A DNA stretch of 64,000 bases from Pseudotabrizicola sp051200875 (GTDB lineage Bacteria; Pseudomonadota; Alphaproteobacteria; Rhodobacterales; Rhodobacteraceae): positions 1,488,001 to 1,552,000 of the forward strand of contig NZ_CP195191.1 of NCBI RefSeq assembly GCF_051200875.1, given 5' to 3'. A program made the position numbers and the translations under genes. The notes under the pieces are model-generated. The model had not been told where the DNA came from and did no database searches. It worked only from the letters and a program-made list of their open reading frames with translations. Shown here one piece after another: positions 18,126 through 26,333 of the stretch. Every line of letters begins with the position of its first letter. The first letter of the stretch is position 1.

Positions 18126-19318
18126 GCAGCCCCCAAAAGCCGATCAACGATATGCGCGGCAATCGGAACGGCCGCGGTCGCCGCAGGCGAAGGTGCATTG
18201 CAGACATGCAGCATATGGGCGGACTCCATGAACAAGAAGTCGTCCACCAATTGCCCGTTCCGCCGCACGGCTTGGGCCCTTACTCCGGCACGATACGGGT
18301 CCAGATCCCCCGGCGAGATTTGCCCGCAATACCGCTGAACCTTTTTCAGATAGGCCGCGCGGGACAATGACCCAGATAGTTCAGAAATCGCAGGTCGCAG
18401 ATTGTTGCCCAGCATCCGCCAGAACCCGGGCCAAGCCAAAGACTCCGCCAGATCGCCCACGGAAATGTCCGTCTTGGCATAGCCTTCGCGTTTTGCAGCC
18501 AGCACGGCATTCGGCCCCACAGTGAATCCCCCGCCCATCTTGCGCGTCAGATGCACGCCAAGAAAGGGCCTTTCGGGGTCGGGCACCGGGTAGATCAGGG
18601 TTTGCACCAGATCTGCCGGCTGGTTGAGGATGCGGAAATACTCACCGCGAAAAGGGATGATCCGGAAATCCGGGGAAAGGCCCATACGACAGGCCATTCG
18701 GTCGGCATGAAGCCCTGCGCAGAACACCGCTTTTCCCGCTGTGATCGCCTGCTTTTTTGTCCGCAAGGTGACACCGGACGCGGCTTCCCTTCCGTCCAGC
18801 ACCTCTTCACCCAGAAGGATTTCCCCCCCGGCCTCGGCAAAGCGTTTCGCCATCGCGGCGGCAACAGCAGCGTAATCGACAATACCGGTGGCGGGCGACC
18901 AAAGTGCCGCAACGGCGGCAATAGCCGGCTCTCGCGCCCTCGCTTCTGCGCCGGTCAACTTCTCGATAGCAATGCCATTGGCGCGGGCGCGGTCAAATAG
19001 CGCCTCCATGCGGGGAAGCTCGGCCTCATCCGTGGCGACGATCAGCTTTCCGCAGTCCTGAAAGGGAATGCCGTTTTCCAGACAGAAGGCCCGCGTCGCC
19101 GCGGCCCCTTCGCGGCAGAACCGCGCCTTCAGGCTTCCCGGCGCATAATAGACACCTGCATGAATGACACCGGAATTCCGCCCGGTCTGGTGCTGGGCCA
19201 GATGGTTTTCCTTTTCCAGAAGCAGCACCTTGGTTCCCGGCTGGCGATGCATCAAGTCCAGTGCCGTTGCCAGACCGACGATGCCACCACCGATGATGAC
19301 CGTATCGACCAGCTTCAT
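18122..19318 (-). CDS. lhgO: L-2-hydroxyglutarate oxidase
   Basis: 398 residues, an FAD-dependent enzyme of the DAO/LhgO family that oxidises L-2-hydroxyglutarate to 2-oxoglutarate, feeding electrons to the quinone pool. The dinucleotide-binding motif VIIGGGIVGLATALDL is at the N-terminus, followed by HQTGRNSGVIHAGVYYAPGS, a LhgO hallmark, and PFRGEYF. The C-terminus (APSPAATAA) is complete. Overlaps of 4 bp with the DUF1850 gene and with dctB place it inside a transporter/two-component operon, which suggests that the imported compound is its substrate or a precursor. Confidence 0.88.
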   Translation of the reverse strand: MKLVDTVIIGGGIVGLATALDLMHRQPGTKVLLLEKENHLAQHQTGRNSGVIHAGVYYAPGSLKARFCREGAAATRAFCLENGIPFQDCGKLIVATDEAELPRMEALFDRARANGIAIEKLTGAEARAREPAIAAVAALWSPATGIVDYAAVAAAMAKRFAEAGGEILLGEEVLDGREAASGVTLRTKKQAITAGKAVFCAGLHADRMACRMGLSPDFRIIPFRGEYFRILNQPADLVQTLIYPVPDPERPFLGVHLTRKMGGGFTVGPNAVLAAKREGYAKTDISVGDLAESLAWPGFWRMLGNNLRPAISELSGSLSRAAYLKKVQRYCGQISPGDLDPYRAGVRAQAVRRNGQLVDDFLFMESAHMLHVCNAPSPAATAAVPIAAHIVDRLLGAA

Positions 19319-19680
19319 GACTGGCAGGGCGCAATCATCAGCGCCTCCCCCGGTTCAGCCCCCAGCTCGTGACAGGCGGTCCCGTCGCACAATGTCCAGC
19401 CAGCCCCGGTGGCACCCGAGGCAGCCAAGCGCAGTTCCGGAACGCGGGTCATCGGTGACCAGACCCACCAGCCATCTTGCAATACAGCGCCCTCTCCGGG
19501 TTCCATCCCTGCGCCCGATCCTTTGACCTTGGCCTCGACAAGTTGCAATGCGTGCCCCATGACTACCCAGTTTTCCGACCATGTGATCTTTTCAACCGAA
19601 TGGGTCCAGTGCAAGGAAAACCCGTTGCCACTCAACGACATGGCAACGGCCCCGACCATAAGGCACGCCCCAGCGCTCAC
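19315..19680 (-). CDS. DUF1850 domain protein of TAXI-TRAP loci
   Basis: About 121 residues with an N-terminal hydrophobic segment (ACLMVGAVAMSL) and the family pattern FSLHWTHSVEKITWSENW at the start of the mature part. DUF1850 proteins are found next to TAXI-type TRAP permeases; their function is unknown. I take GTG 19680 as the start, 1 bp after the permease stop; ATG 19659 is the alternative. Its end overlaps lhgO by 4 bp. Two Cys near the C-terminus (TLCDGTACHE). Confidence 0.75.
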   Translation of the reverse strand: MSAGACLMVGAVAMSLSGNGFSLHWTHSVEKITWSENWVVMGHALQLVEAKVKGSGAGMEPGEGAVLQDGWWVWSPMTRVPELRLAASGATGAGWTLCDGTACHELGAEPGEALMIAPCQS

Positions 19681-19681
19681 G

Positions 19682-21763
19682 TTACAGGGCCTCCCGCTTC
19701 CAAAAGACGTGCTGTGCTGCGAATACAGCGACCAGCACAAAGCCTACGATGTCTGACATCGGATGCGCCACAACCAAAGAAAAGGCCGCCAGCATCGCAA
19801 GCCCCCGCTGCCAAACTGCCAGGGGTGACCCCAACCAGCCGATGACGGCCACACCCCAAAGGCCAATGGCGACGACCGTTTTCAGAACGATGTAGATCAC
19901 TGCCGGGATATATCCCAAGGATGCGGCCAGCGGCCCGCCATCCTGCAACATCAAGGCGGGCGTATAGACCGCCATGAACGGGATCACAAAGCCGGCCGCC
20001 GCGATCTTGACAGCCTGTATGCTGATGGTCAGCCCACGTTCCTTGGCAATAGGCGCTGCGGCAAAACAAGCCAGCGCCACGGGCGGCGTCAAATCAGCCA
20101 GAATGCCGAAGTAAAAGACGAACATATGGCTGACGATCAGCGGCACGCCCAGTTCCAACAGGGCAGGCCCCGCGATGGACGAGGTAATGATGTAATTCGG
20201 GATCGTCGGAATCCCCATCCCCAGCACGATGCAGGTGATCATGGTCAGCACCAGCGACAGGAACAGGCTTTTCTCGCCCACGCCCACAATGAACTGGCCA
20301 AAGGTATTCGCGGCCCCGGTCAGCGTCATGGTGCCGATGATGATCCCCACCAGCGCGCAGGCCAGACCCACCGGCAGCGCGGTCTTGGCCCCGTCCGCCA
20401 AAGCGTCACGACACATCATAATGGTCTCCCGTCCGCCTTTTGAAAAGGCGTTGACCGCGACAAGTGCAATAACCGCCCCGGCGACAACCCAGATCCCCCA
20501 TTGCAGGAAGGCACCCGCTACCAGACCAAGACCGATCCAGAAAATCACCCGGATCGCTCCTGCGGGCAGGCCCAGCGCGACACTTGCGCCAAGGATCAGC
20601 ATCAGCGTCAGCCCCAAACCCACCGTTCCTGCAAAAAGCGGCGTATAGCCAGAAAACAGCAGCCACACCAAAACCGCCAAGGGCAGGATCAGATGCCAGC
20701 CCTCTTTCAGCGCGGCCATGGGTGACGGCAATTCCGCCTTGGTCAGCCCACGCAGATTCATCCGGCCCGCCTCCAGATGCACCATCCAGAAAGCGGCGGC
20801 AAAATACAGGATCGCCGGAATGATCGCGGCCTGCACGATCTCGACATATTCCACGCCCAAGGTCTCTGCCATGATAAAGGCCACCGCCCCCATCACCGGC
20901 GGCATGATCTGCCCGCCCATGGAGGCCGTCGCCTCGACCCCTCCGGCAAAGGCAGGCCGGTAGCCGAACTTCTTCATCAGCGGAATGGTAAACTGCCCCG
21001 TCGTCACCACATTCGCGACGCCCGAGCCGGAAATCGTACCCATCAAGCCCGAAGACAGCACCGAAACCTTCGCCGCGCCGCCCATCTTGTGACCCACAAG
21101 GCCAAGCGAAACATCGGTGAACAGCTTGATCATCCCGGCCTTTTCCAGAAAAGCGCCGAACAGAATGAACAGAAAGATGAAGGTCGACGAAACATAGGTC
21201 GGGATGCCGTAGATCCCTTCGGTCCCATAGGCCATGTGGTCGATCACCTGGCTAAAGTCATAACCCCGGTGGTTCAGCGGGCTGGGAAGATATTCGCCCC
21301 ACAGGCAATAGGCCAGAAAGGTCCCCGCGATGATCGGCAGCGCAGGCCCCATCATCGCCCAAGCCGCCGCAAATGTCAGGGTCAGGGCGATCACGCCAAA
21401 GACGATGTCCCGCGTCAGCGGATCACCTGCCCGCATCAACAGCGGCACATATTCCCACCATTGATACAACGCGACTGTAACGCCCGCCAAGGCCGCAGCC
21501 CAAGCAACAGCGCGCCACGGCACGCTTGCGCCTTTCATCAGCGCCAGCAGCGGAAAGCCCAGAAGCATCAGGAATCCGACGTGGAAAGACCGCGTCACCT
21601 GACTTGCGAAATCCACCAGATGTGCGGCTGTCAGGATCTGGAACACCGAAAACACGACAGCGATCCAGAATAGCGCCCGCCCCTCCAGCGTCTGCGGAAA
21701 GCCTGCGGCCAACGGATCATGCGGATTTGGCGCCGCCTCGGCGGTCTTTGCGAATTCGGTCAT
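19682..21763 (-). CDS. TRAP transporter fused permease (DctQM type, TAXI family)
   Basis: 693 residues with about 16-18 hydrophobic segments. The N-terminal about 180 residues correspond to the small DctQ subunit and the rest to the DctM ion-coupled permease; GLMGTISGSGVANVVTTG and VEATASMGGQIMPPVMGA are typical DctM signatures. Fused permeases pair with TAXI solute-binding proteins, encoded just upstream here. Uptake is driven by a sodium or proton gradient. Likely substrate, from context only: a 2-hydroxyglutarate-like or dicarboxylic acid. Confidence 0.92.
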   Translation of the reverse strand: MTEFAKTAEAAPNPHDPLAAGFPQTLEGRALFWIAVVFSVFQILTAAHLVDFASQVTRSFHVGFLMLLGFPLLALMKGASVPWRAVAWAAALAGVTVALYQWWEYVPLLMRAGDPLTRDIVFGVIALTLTFAAAWAMMGPALPIIAGTFLAYCLWGEYLPSPLNHRGYDFSQVIDHMAYGTEGIYGIPTYVSSTFIFLFILFGAFLEKAGMIKLFTDVSLGLVGHKMGGAAKVSVLSSGLMGTISGSGVANVVTTGQFTIPLMKKFGYRPAFAGGVEATASMGGQIMPPVMGAVAFIMAETLGVEYVEIVQAAIIPAILYFAAAFWMVHLEAGRMNLRGLTKAELPSPMAALKEGWHLILPLAVLVWLLFSGYTPLFAGTVGLGLTLMLILGASVALGLPAGAIRVIFWIGLGLVAGAFLQWGIWVVAGAVIALVAVNAFSKGGRETIMMCRDALADGAKTALPVGLACALVGIIIGTMTLTGAANTFGQFIVGVGEKSLFLSLVLTMITCIVLGMGIPTIPNYIITSSIAGPALLELGVPLIVSHMFVFYFGILADLTPPVALACFAAAPIAKERGLTISIQAVKIAAAGFVIPFMAVYTPALMLQDGGPLAASLGYIPAVIYIVLKTVVAIGLWGVAVIGWLGSPLAVWQRGLAMLAAFSLVVAHPMSDIVGFVLVAVFAAQHVFWKREAL

Positions 21764-21834
21764 TCCTGTCCCCTCCCCGGATCAAGAACGGGGCGGGCCA
21801 TCACAGCCCGCCCCCACGCCATGAGTGGTTTTAC

Positions 21835-22794
21835 TTACTTGATCAGGCCAACTTCGCGGTAATACCGCTCGGCACCCGGATGCAGCGGAACGGGCATCCC
21901 GTTCAGCGCGCCTTCCAGTGTGATGGCCGTTGCCGCCTTATGGGCCGCCACCAGTTCCGGCAGGTTTTCAAACAGCTGCTTGGTCATCTGGTAGACGGTT
22001 TCCTCATCCACCCCCTCGTGGGTCAGGAAGAAGTTGCCGACGGCCAAGGTCGAGATGTCGGCAGTCTGCCCTTCATAGGTGCCAGCCGGAATGGTTGCGG
22101 CCAGATAGGGCGCGCCCAGTGTCTCGGCGACCGAAGCCGGGATCGACACGATGGTCGTGGGAACCGAGGTGGCCAAGTCCTTGATAGACGCCACACCCAG
22201 ACCCGCCGATTGCAGCGTCGCATCCAGTTGGCGGTTCTTCATCAGTTCAACCGATTCGGCGAATGGCAGGTATTCCACCTTCGAGAAATCTTCGTAAGAC
22301 ATGCCCAAGGCGCCCATGATGGCGCGGGCGTTCAACTCGGTGCCTGATTTTGCAGCACCAACCGAAATCGCCTTGCCCTTGAAATCCTCGATCGTGGTGA
22401 TGCCCGAGTCTGCCGAGGCCGCAACCTGAATGTAATTCGGATAGGCCGCCGCGATGCCACGGATCTTGTCCAAGGGAGCCGCAAAACCGACATCGGCATT
22501 GCCTTCCCAAGCGTATTTGACTGAATCGCCAAGGGCGATTGCGAACTCACCCTTGCCCTGCTGAAGCAGGTTCAGGTTCTCGACCGAGGCCTTGGTCGAT
22601 TGCACCTGCGTGCGCGCACCTTCGATCTTTTCGCCATAGATTTTCGACAGGCCAACGCCAATCGGGTAATAGACGCCCGAGGTGCCACCAGTCAGGATGT
22701 TGATGAATTGCTCGGCATGGGCCGCAACAGGTGCTGCTACAATAGCGGTGCAGGCGATCAGCGCGCGAAAGCCGCGCGGCATCAAATAGGTCAT
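21835..22794 (-). CDS. TAXI family TRAP transporter solute-binding protein
   Basis: 319 residues: signal peptide (MTYLMPRGFRALIACTAI.. to AHA, about 1-25) and the mature start EQFINILTGGTSGVYYPIG, the TAXI hallmark. Periplasmic receptor that hands substrate to the fused permease 71 bp downstream. The ATG at 22794 has GGAGG 6 nt upstream; a longer frame to 22932 carries no signal peptide at its start. First gene of the operon, so its upstream region should hold the main promoter. Confidence 0.93.
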   Translation of the reverse strand: MTYLMPRGFRALIACTAIVAAPVAAHAEQFINILTGGTSGVYYPIGVGLSKIYGEKIEGARTQVQSTKASVENLNLLQQGKGEFAIALGDSVKYAWEGNADVGFAAPLDKIRGIAAAYPNYIQVAASADSGITTIEDFKGKAISVGAAKSGTELNARAIMGALGMSYEDFSKVEYLPFAESVELMKNRQLDATLQSAGLGVASIKDLATSVPTTIVSIPASVAETLGAPYLAATIPAGTYEGQTADISTLAVGNFFLTHEGVDEETVYQMTKQLFENLPELVAAHKAATAITLEGALNGMPVPLHPGAERYYREVGLIK

Positions 22795-23103
22795 GTAATC
22801 CTCCACTAGGTCGGCGGAACTCAGGCCCGCCTTCACTTTTTCCCCGCACTCCTCTGCGGGATGGCGCATATTGGGCGGCCAAGACGACCATGGGAACCCA
22901 TTGCAGGCCCGCGCCGTGCAGGTTCGTCGCAATCCTCCGCCAAGTTTGACGCAGATTTTCGCCAGATCGGCGTTTCAACGGCAGGCCAAACCGTCAGGTT
23001 TTCCAGTCGCAAGCACCAGCCAGCCCACTTGCGATCCCGGCATCTTCCCCAATCTCGCAACAGTGCGTTTCTGCGATTGTGGCGGAATTACGGCCCAATT
23101 GTG
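22795..23103. other. Promoter side of the TAXI-TRAP operon; no gene seen
   Basis: About 310 bp upstream of the solute-binding protein gene. Open frames here are short and featureless. If DctD or another activator acts on this operon, its sites should lie here. I saw no convincing sigma-54 -24/-12 element (TGGCAC-N5-TTGC) by eye. Confidence 0.4.
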
Positions 23104-23135
23104 TTGACAGAGTTTACGTAAGGGAACCCTATACG
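23104..23135 (+). promoter_or_regulatory. Candidate sigma-70-type promoter of the acidic-protein gene
   Basis: A perfect TTGACA at 23104-23109 is followed by CCCTAT (spacer 17) or TATACG (spacer 20). It lies about 110-140 bp before the ATG at 23245 on the same strand. The -10 element is weak, so the call is tentative. Confidence 0.35.
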
Positions 23136-23244
23136 AGAGTGTTCCTCACTCGGTGACGCCTTTTGATGGCTCTCATCCGACCCTGTGACGAGTTGACTAC
23201 AATTCCCTTTATTGTGGCAAAGCACAGATGAAAGGAGCAATGCC

Positions 23245-24129
23245 ATGCCCGATCATACAAAAGTCTTTTCTTATCAAGAAGCTGGCCTTTCCTACACCAT
23301 CACCGTCTACGAAGAAAACGGCACCTTTTACGCCGATATTCAGGTGAACGAAGGCGCGATGGACTTGAATGCCGTCTACTGGGCGGATGACACCATGTCT
23401 GGGCCCAGCACAAGTCTCGGTGGTCCTCTGAACATGAATGGCGCCGGTTCCCTTTATGATGGCGAAGCCGTTCAATGGGATGATGCAGTCAAGATCAGCG
23501 ACCCCGGCCTTGGACCAGAAGGCACCGGAAAAACAAGCTATCTGACCGAAGGCGAGGTCTACAAAGTCGAACTCGACATCGACAGTCTGGACGACATCAA
23601 CTTCATCGGCATCCGGGCCACATCGACCACCACCGATTCAGGTTCGATCAAAGGCGTTTCGGGTGATCCGGAAGAACCCGAAGACGATCCTCTGCACGAC
23701 AAGCTGTTCTTCGACTACGGCACCGATGAAAACGGCGCACCGCTTGGCGGCGTCTTCATTCTGTCCGAAGAACCTGAAGACAATCCCTATGGTGTTCCGT
23801 CCCTGCCCGAAGGCACCGAACCGACCTTTGAAAACTACCTCTCTTATTTCGAAGAAATCGGCGGCGAGATCGGCAATATCGAATCCATCGTGTTTTACGA
23901 ACGCGATGGCGACGGAAACCTGCAAGAGTCGTTTGAAATCGTTGCCCCTGACGGAGGCTTCCAAAGCTCGGACGAGATTCTGGATGCCTATGACGCGGCG
24001 ATGGAGTCGATGTCAGCAGCAGGGGGAGACCCCGGTTCGGCTCTTATGGCGTCCCTGTCGACGGGACTTCTATCGGAAGACGAACCCTATATCGACGAAG
24101 ACGAAGACGAACCCGAAGAAGTCGAATGA
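23245..24129 (+). CDS. Acidic protein of unknown function
   Basis: 294 residues, not recognised. Start at ATG 23245 with AAAGGAG 7 nt upstream. No signal peptide or membrane segment. It is very rich in Asp and Glu throughout and ends in an almost purely acidic tail (EDEPYIDEDEDEPEEVE). The N-terminal half looks like a compact beta-rich domain (SYTITVYEENGTFYADIQV), the middle is a Glu/Pro linker (SGDPEEPEDDP) and the C-terminal half is another domain (NYLSYFEEIGGEIGNIESIVFYERDGDG). Acidic proteins without signal peptide can be type I secreted, but I see no RTX nonapeptides. Lies next to the duplicated cassette. Confidence 0.65.
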   Translation: MPDHTKVFSYQEAGLSYTITVYEENGTFYADIQVNEGAMDLNAVYWADDTMSGPSTSLGGPLNMNGAGSLYDGEAVQWDDAVKISDPGLGPEGTGKTSYLTEGEVYKVELDIDSLDDINFIGIRATSTTTDSGSIKGVSGDPEEPEDDPLHDKLFFDYGTDENGAPLGGVFILSEEPEDNPYGVPSLPEGTEPTFENYLSYFEEIGGEIGNIESIVFYERDGDGNLQESFEIVAPDGGFQSSDEILDAYDAAMESMSAAGGDPGSALMASLSTGLLSEDEPYIDEDEDEPEEVE

Positions 24130-24212
24130 CTGGCTGAACAAAATCGAGGATCAGCGCCCTTCGCCGCAAGTCATTGGGCGCTGGTCTCCATTCGGAACGG
24201 AACGTCCGTGCC

Positions 24213-24240
24213 CCTATTTCGGCGGGCCTATTTCGGCGGG
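24213..24240. repeat. 14-bp tandem duplication at the cassette border
   Basis: CCTATTTCGGCGGG occurs twice back to back (24213-24226 and 24227-24240). The second copy is the stop-codon end of the duplicated thioesterase fragment, so the tandem marks the left border of that duplication. It may be a trace of the joining event. Confidence 0.7.
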
Positions 24241-24390
24241 ATCGAATAGGTCATGCTGGCGCGGGCCACAGGTTCGGTCTTTCCTTCCGAAAACATCAGA
24301 ACGTCCCCCACGGCAAGAACCCGGCCCAGTTTCAACAGCCGCGCCTCGCCAATCAGGTCGCGTCCGGCCTCGGGCTTTCGCATGAAATCG
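24228..24390 (-). pseudogene. Duplicated 3' end of a thioesterase gene (copy 1)
   Basis: On the minus strand this repeats about the last 52 codons of the intact thioesterase gene at 25857-26276, including a stop codon (TAG instead of TAA). Over 24231-24389 only four bases differ from 25860-26018, and with the stop codon the five in-frame differences (Lys, Arg, Leu, Arg, stop) are all synonymous. Similarity stops abruptly near 24390. No start or 5' part is present. It forms the left flank of the pentapeptide-gene cassette. Confidence 0.85.
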
Positions 24391-24435
24391 ACGACTCATT
24401 GGCAGATTCCTTCGCTTATGATCTCTGCGCGAATA

Positions 24436-24918
24436 TCAAGATGACCTCTGATCACGCCATCTCTGTAATAACCTGGAGAACGACGTGTAATCTAAGATTT
24501 CACTCGCCCAGTGCGCAGGCCGTGATATTCCGGTCGGCAATTTCACTGATAGATCGGCGAAACATGCATTGGCTTGTTTTTGGGATAAATAGACGACCTG
24601 AGGGACCATTAGGCTTAGTCCAGATCCGGTTAGGTCGGCTCCTTCCATATCCGTTCCTGAAAGATCGGCCTGCCAAAATCGCGCGAATTTGATGCTTGCC
24701 TTGGAAAGATTAGCACCGTTCAACTTTGCCTCAGATAAATATGCGCGATCCAACACCGCTCTTTCTAGGTTGGCGCCTTCGAACCTCACTTTCATCAATC
24801 TGGCGAGCGACAGGTCAATTTCCGGAATGTCCGCCGCCTGAAAATTTCCTTCACGCAAGTCGAGGCGATAGCCCCGATACTCTTTTGAAAAGTCTGCCTC
24901 CAATAGTAGTGGGCGCAC
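24436..24918 (-). CDS. Pentapeptide-repeat protein, C-terminal part of a frameshifted gene
   Basis: 160 residues from ATG 24918, with pentapeptide repeats of A(D/N)LxX type at about residues 15-105: LDLREGNFQAADIPE, ANLERAVLDRAYLSEAKLNGANL, ADLSGTDMEGADLTGS. Such repeats fold as a right-handed beta helix. In its frame the sequence stays sensible upstream of the ATG (SWVRSCPSYDPVRPLLLEADF), and joins the membrane protein gene after one missing base near 24960. So this is probably the C-terminal half of one broken gene. C-terminal about 50 residues have no repeats. Confidence 0.7.
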   Translation of the reverse strand: MRPLLLEADFSKEYRGYRLDLREGNFQAADIPEIDLSLARLMKVRFEGANLERAVLDRAYLSEAKLNGANLSKASIKFARFWQADLSGTDMEGADLTGSGLSLMVPQVVYLSQKQANACFADLSVKLPTGISRPAHWASEILDYTSFSRLLQRWRDQRSS

Positions 24919-25787
24919 GGGATCATAACTTGGGCACGACCGGACCCAAGAATGCTCGAATTGTTTTGAGTGCGTGTGCGGCCAATAATGACCGACAGGG
25001 CGGCTCCAATGTCAGATGTAGGACGATGCAAGTCTTGTGCTTCGGCCCAAGTCAAAGTCCCCCTTGCTGAAACTGCCAGCCCCGCAACTTCAATGTTATT
25101 CTTTGAGGCCGGCGCGCAATTTGAAGGGACCTCTTTGGGCGCTTCCCGATGCGAATTTTCTCTCAAGTAGCCACATAGTATTTCCATGACCCGCACATGA
25201 TCGCGCCCGCGGTCGTAGGTAACGCTATCTTGCGCGATGCGTTCTAGGGACAAGATTGCCCCGATGCGGACTTCAAGGTTAGGCGCGCTCTCTTCACTGG
25301 CCCCAGAATCGTTATCCGACTTTTTCTTGACGGTCTTCTCAGCGCCAAGCATCTCCACGGCTTTATTTATTCGATCTGTGATGTGTCCGTCTTTCTGAAA
25401 ACGCACGGTCTGGTGCTTTAACACCGCGCACCAGATGACGAAAGGTGCACCGAGCATTGCTGCCAAGAGTGTACCAAAACCCAAGCTGGCACTGGTTCCT
25501 GTTCCGGAATTTTCAACGATGACGTTAGCGGGATGGATCAGCTTCCAGACACCCCAATAGGAGGCTGACACAGTTAGGACGAATAAACCGAGCCAAAGAA
25601 GACCGAGGAAAATTACTGGCCCACGCCAGCCTTCCGGAACCTCCTCCCAAATCGGCCTCCTGTACGTACGACCTGTTATGAGAAGAGCCCAGTAGACCCA
25701 CCATGAGACACCGAAAATTACGACAATCGCACTGACGGGCCAGAAATGTGGCAAAGAAAAAAGTAAGTCCCAGAATTCGTTTGGCAT
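24795..25787 (-). CDS. Membrane protein, N-terminal part of a frameshifted pentapeptide-repeat gene
   Basis: The first about 275 residues are credible: two to three membrane segments (FWPVSAIVVIFGVSWWVYWALL, VIFLGLLWLGLFVLTVSASYWG, LGFGTLLAAMLGAPFVIWCAV), then a conserved cytoplasmic part (EVRIGAILSLERIAQDSVTYDR, HVRVMEILCGYLREN) and DIGAALSVIIGR. In related proteins this part leads directly into pentapeptide repeats in one polypeptide. Here the frame breaks near 24960 and the remaining about 55 residues (to 24795) are out-of-frame read of the repeats. Start taken as ATG 25787; TTG 25802 is possible. Codon use is visibly less GC-rich than in the neighbours. Confidence 0.65.
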   Translation of the reverse strand: MPNEFWDLLFSLPHFWPVSAIVVIFGVSWWVYWALLITGRTYRRPIWEEVPEGWRGPVIFLGLLWLGLFVLTVSASYWGVWKLIHPANVIVENSGTGTSASLGFGTLLAAMLGAPFVIWCAVLKHQTVRFQKDGHITDRINKAVEMLGAEKTVKKKSDNDSGASEESAPNLEVRIGAILSLERIAQDSVTYDRGRDHVRVMEILCGYLRENSHREAPKEVPSNCAPASKNNIEVAGLAVSARGTLTWAEAQDLHRPTSDIGAALSVIIGRTRTQNNSSILGSGRAQVMIPCAHYYWRQTFQKSIGAIASTCVKEIFRRRTFRKLTCRSPD

Positions 25788-25856
25788 CGAAACTTCCCGC
25801 AATGGTTGTAAGAAGTGTGCGGGACAGAGCCACGATTGGGAAGCAGAAAAAAGTGA

Positions 25857-26018
25857 TTACTTCGGCGGGATCGAATAGGTCATGCTGGCACGGGCCACAG
25901 GTTCGGTCTTTCCTTCCGAAAACATCAGAACGTCCCCCACGGCAAGAACCCGGCCCAGTTTCAACAACCGCGCCTCGCCAATCAGGTCGCGTCCGGCCTC
26001 GGGCTTGCGCATGAAATC
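25857..26018 (-). repeat. 3'-end repeat, copy 2 (inside the intact thioesterase gene)
   Basis: Direct-repeat partner of 24228-24389, at a constant offset of 1,629 bp. Together the copies bracket about 1.47 kb that holds the broken pentapeptide-repeat gene. This copy is part of the complete thioesterase gene. Confidence 0.85.
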
Positions 26019-26276
26019 AATGCTGGCATTGGTCGTGACGGCCAAGGCCACCGGACCAAGGCGCGACAGGATGGCCAGGTAAATCGCCACATCGGCCAGC
26101 CCGAACATGCTTGGCCCCGACACCGTGCCACCGGGGCGCAGATGCCGCTCGGCCACCTTCAGGCGGACCCGCAACCCCTCGGCGCACACCTCCTCCACTG
26201 CGAAGTCCTCTGCCACCTGTCCGAAATCGCTGGCAAGAAAGGCCTGCAACTCTGCCGCACCCATTTTTATCGTCAC
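25857..26276 (-). CDS. PaaI-like hotdog-fold thioesterase
   Basis: 139 residues of the YbgC/PaaI hotdog type. Conserved parts: RPGGTVSGPSMFGLADVAIYLAIL (the GG-x-hotdog helix with Asp), VTTNASIDFMRKPEAG, then GEARLLKLGRVLAVGDV. Likely hydrolyses an acyl- or aryl-CoA. Start is GTG at 26276 with GAGG about 8 nt upstream; ATG 26264 is the alternative. Divergent from the enoyl-CoA hydratase gene 57 bp away. Its 3' end is duplicated beyond the neighbouring cassette. Confidence 0.82.
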   Translation of the reverse strand: MTIKMGAAELQAFLASDFGQVAEDFAVEEVCAEGLRVRLKVAERHLRPGGTVSGPSMFGLADVAIYLAILSRLGPVALAVTTNASIDFMRKPEAGRDLIGEARLLKLGRVLAVGDVLMFSEGKTEPVARASMTYSIPPK

Positions 26277-26333
26277 GTCTTTCCCTCATCCCGCTTCCCG
26301 GCCTAAGCTGACCGGAATTCAAGGGAGGATGCA

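Noticed and set aside
24940..24990. Programmed -1 frameshift in the pentapeptide gene
   Set aside because: No X-XXY-YYZ slippery heptamer in the right phase and no clear downstream stem; a simple one-base loss or sequence error is more likely.
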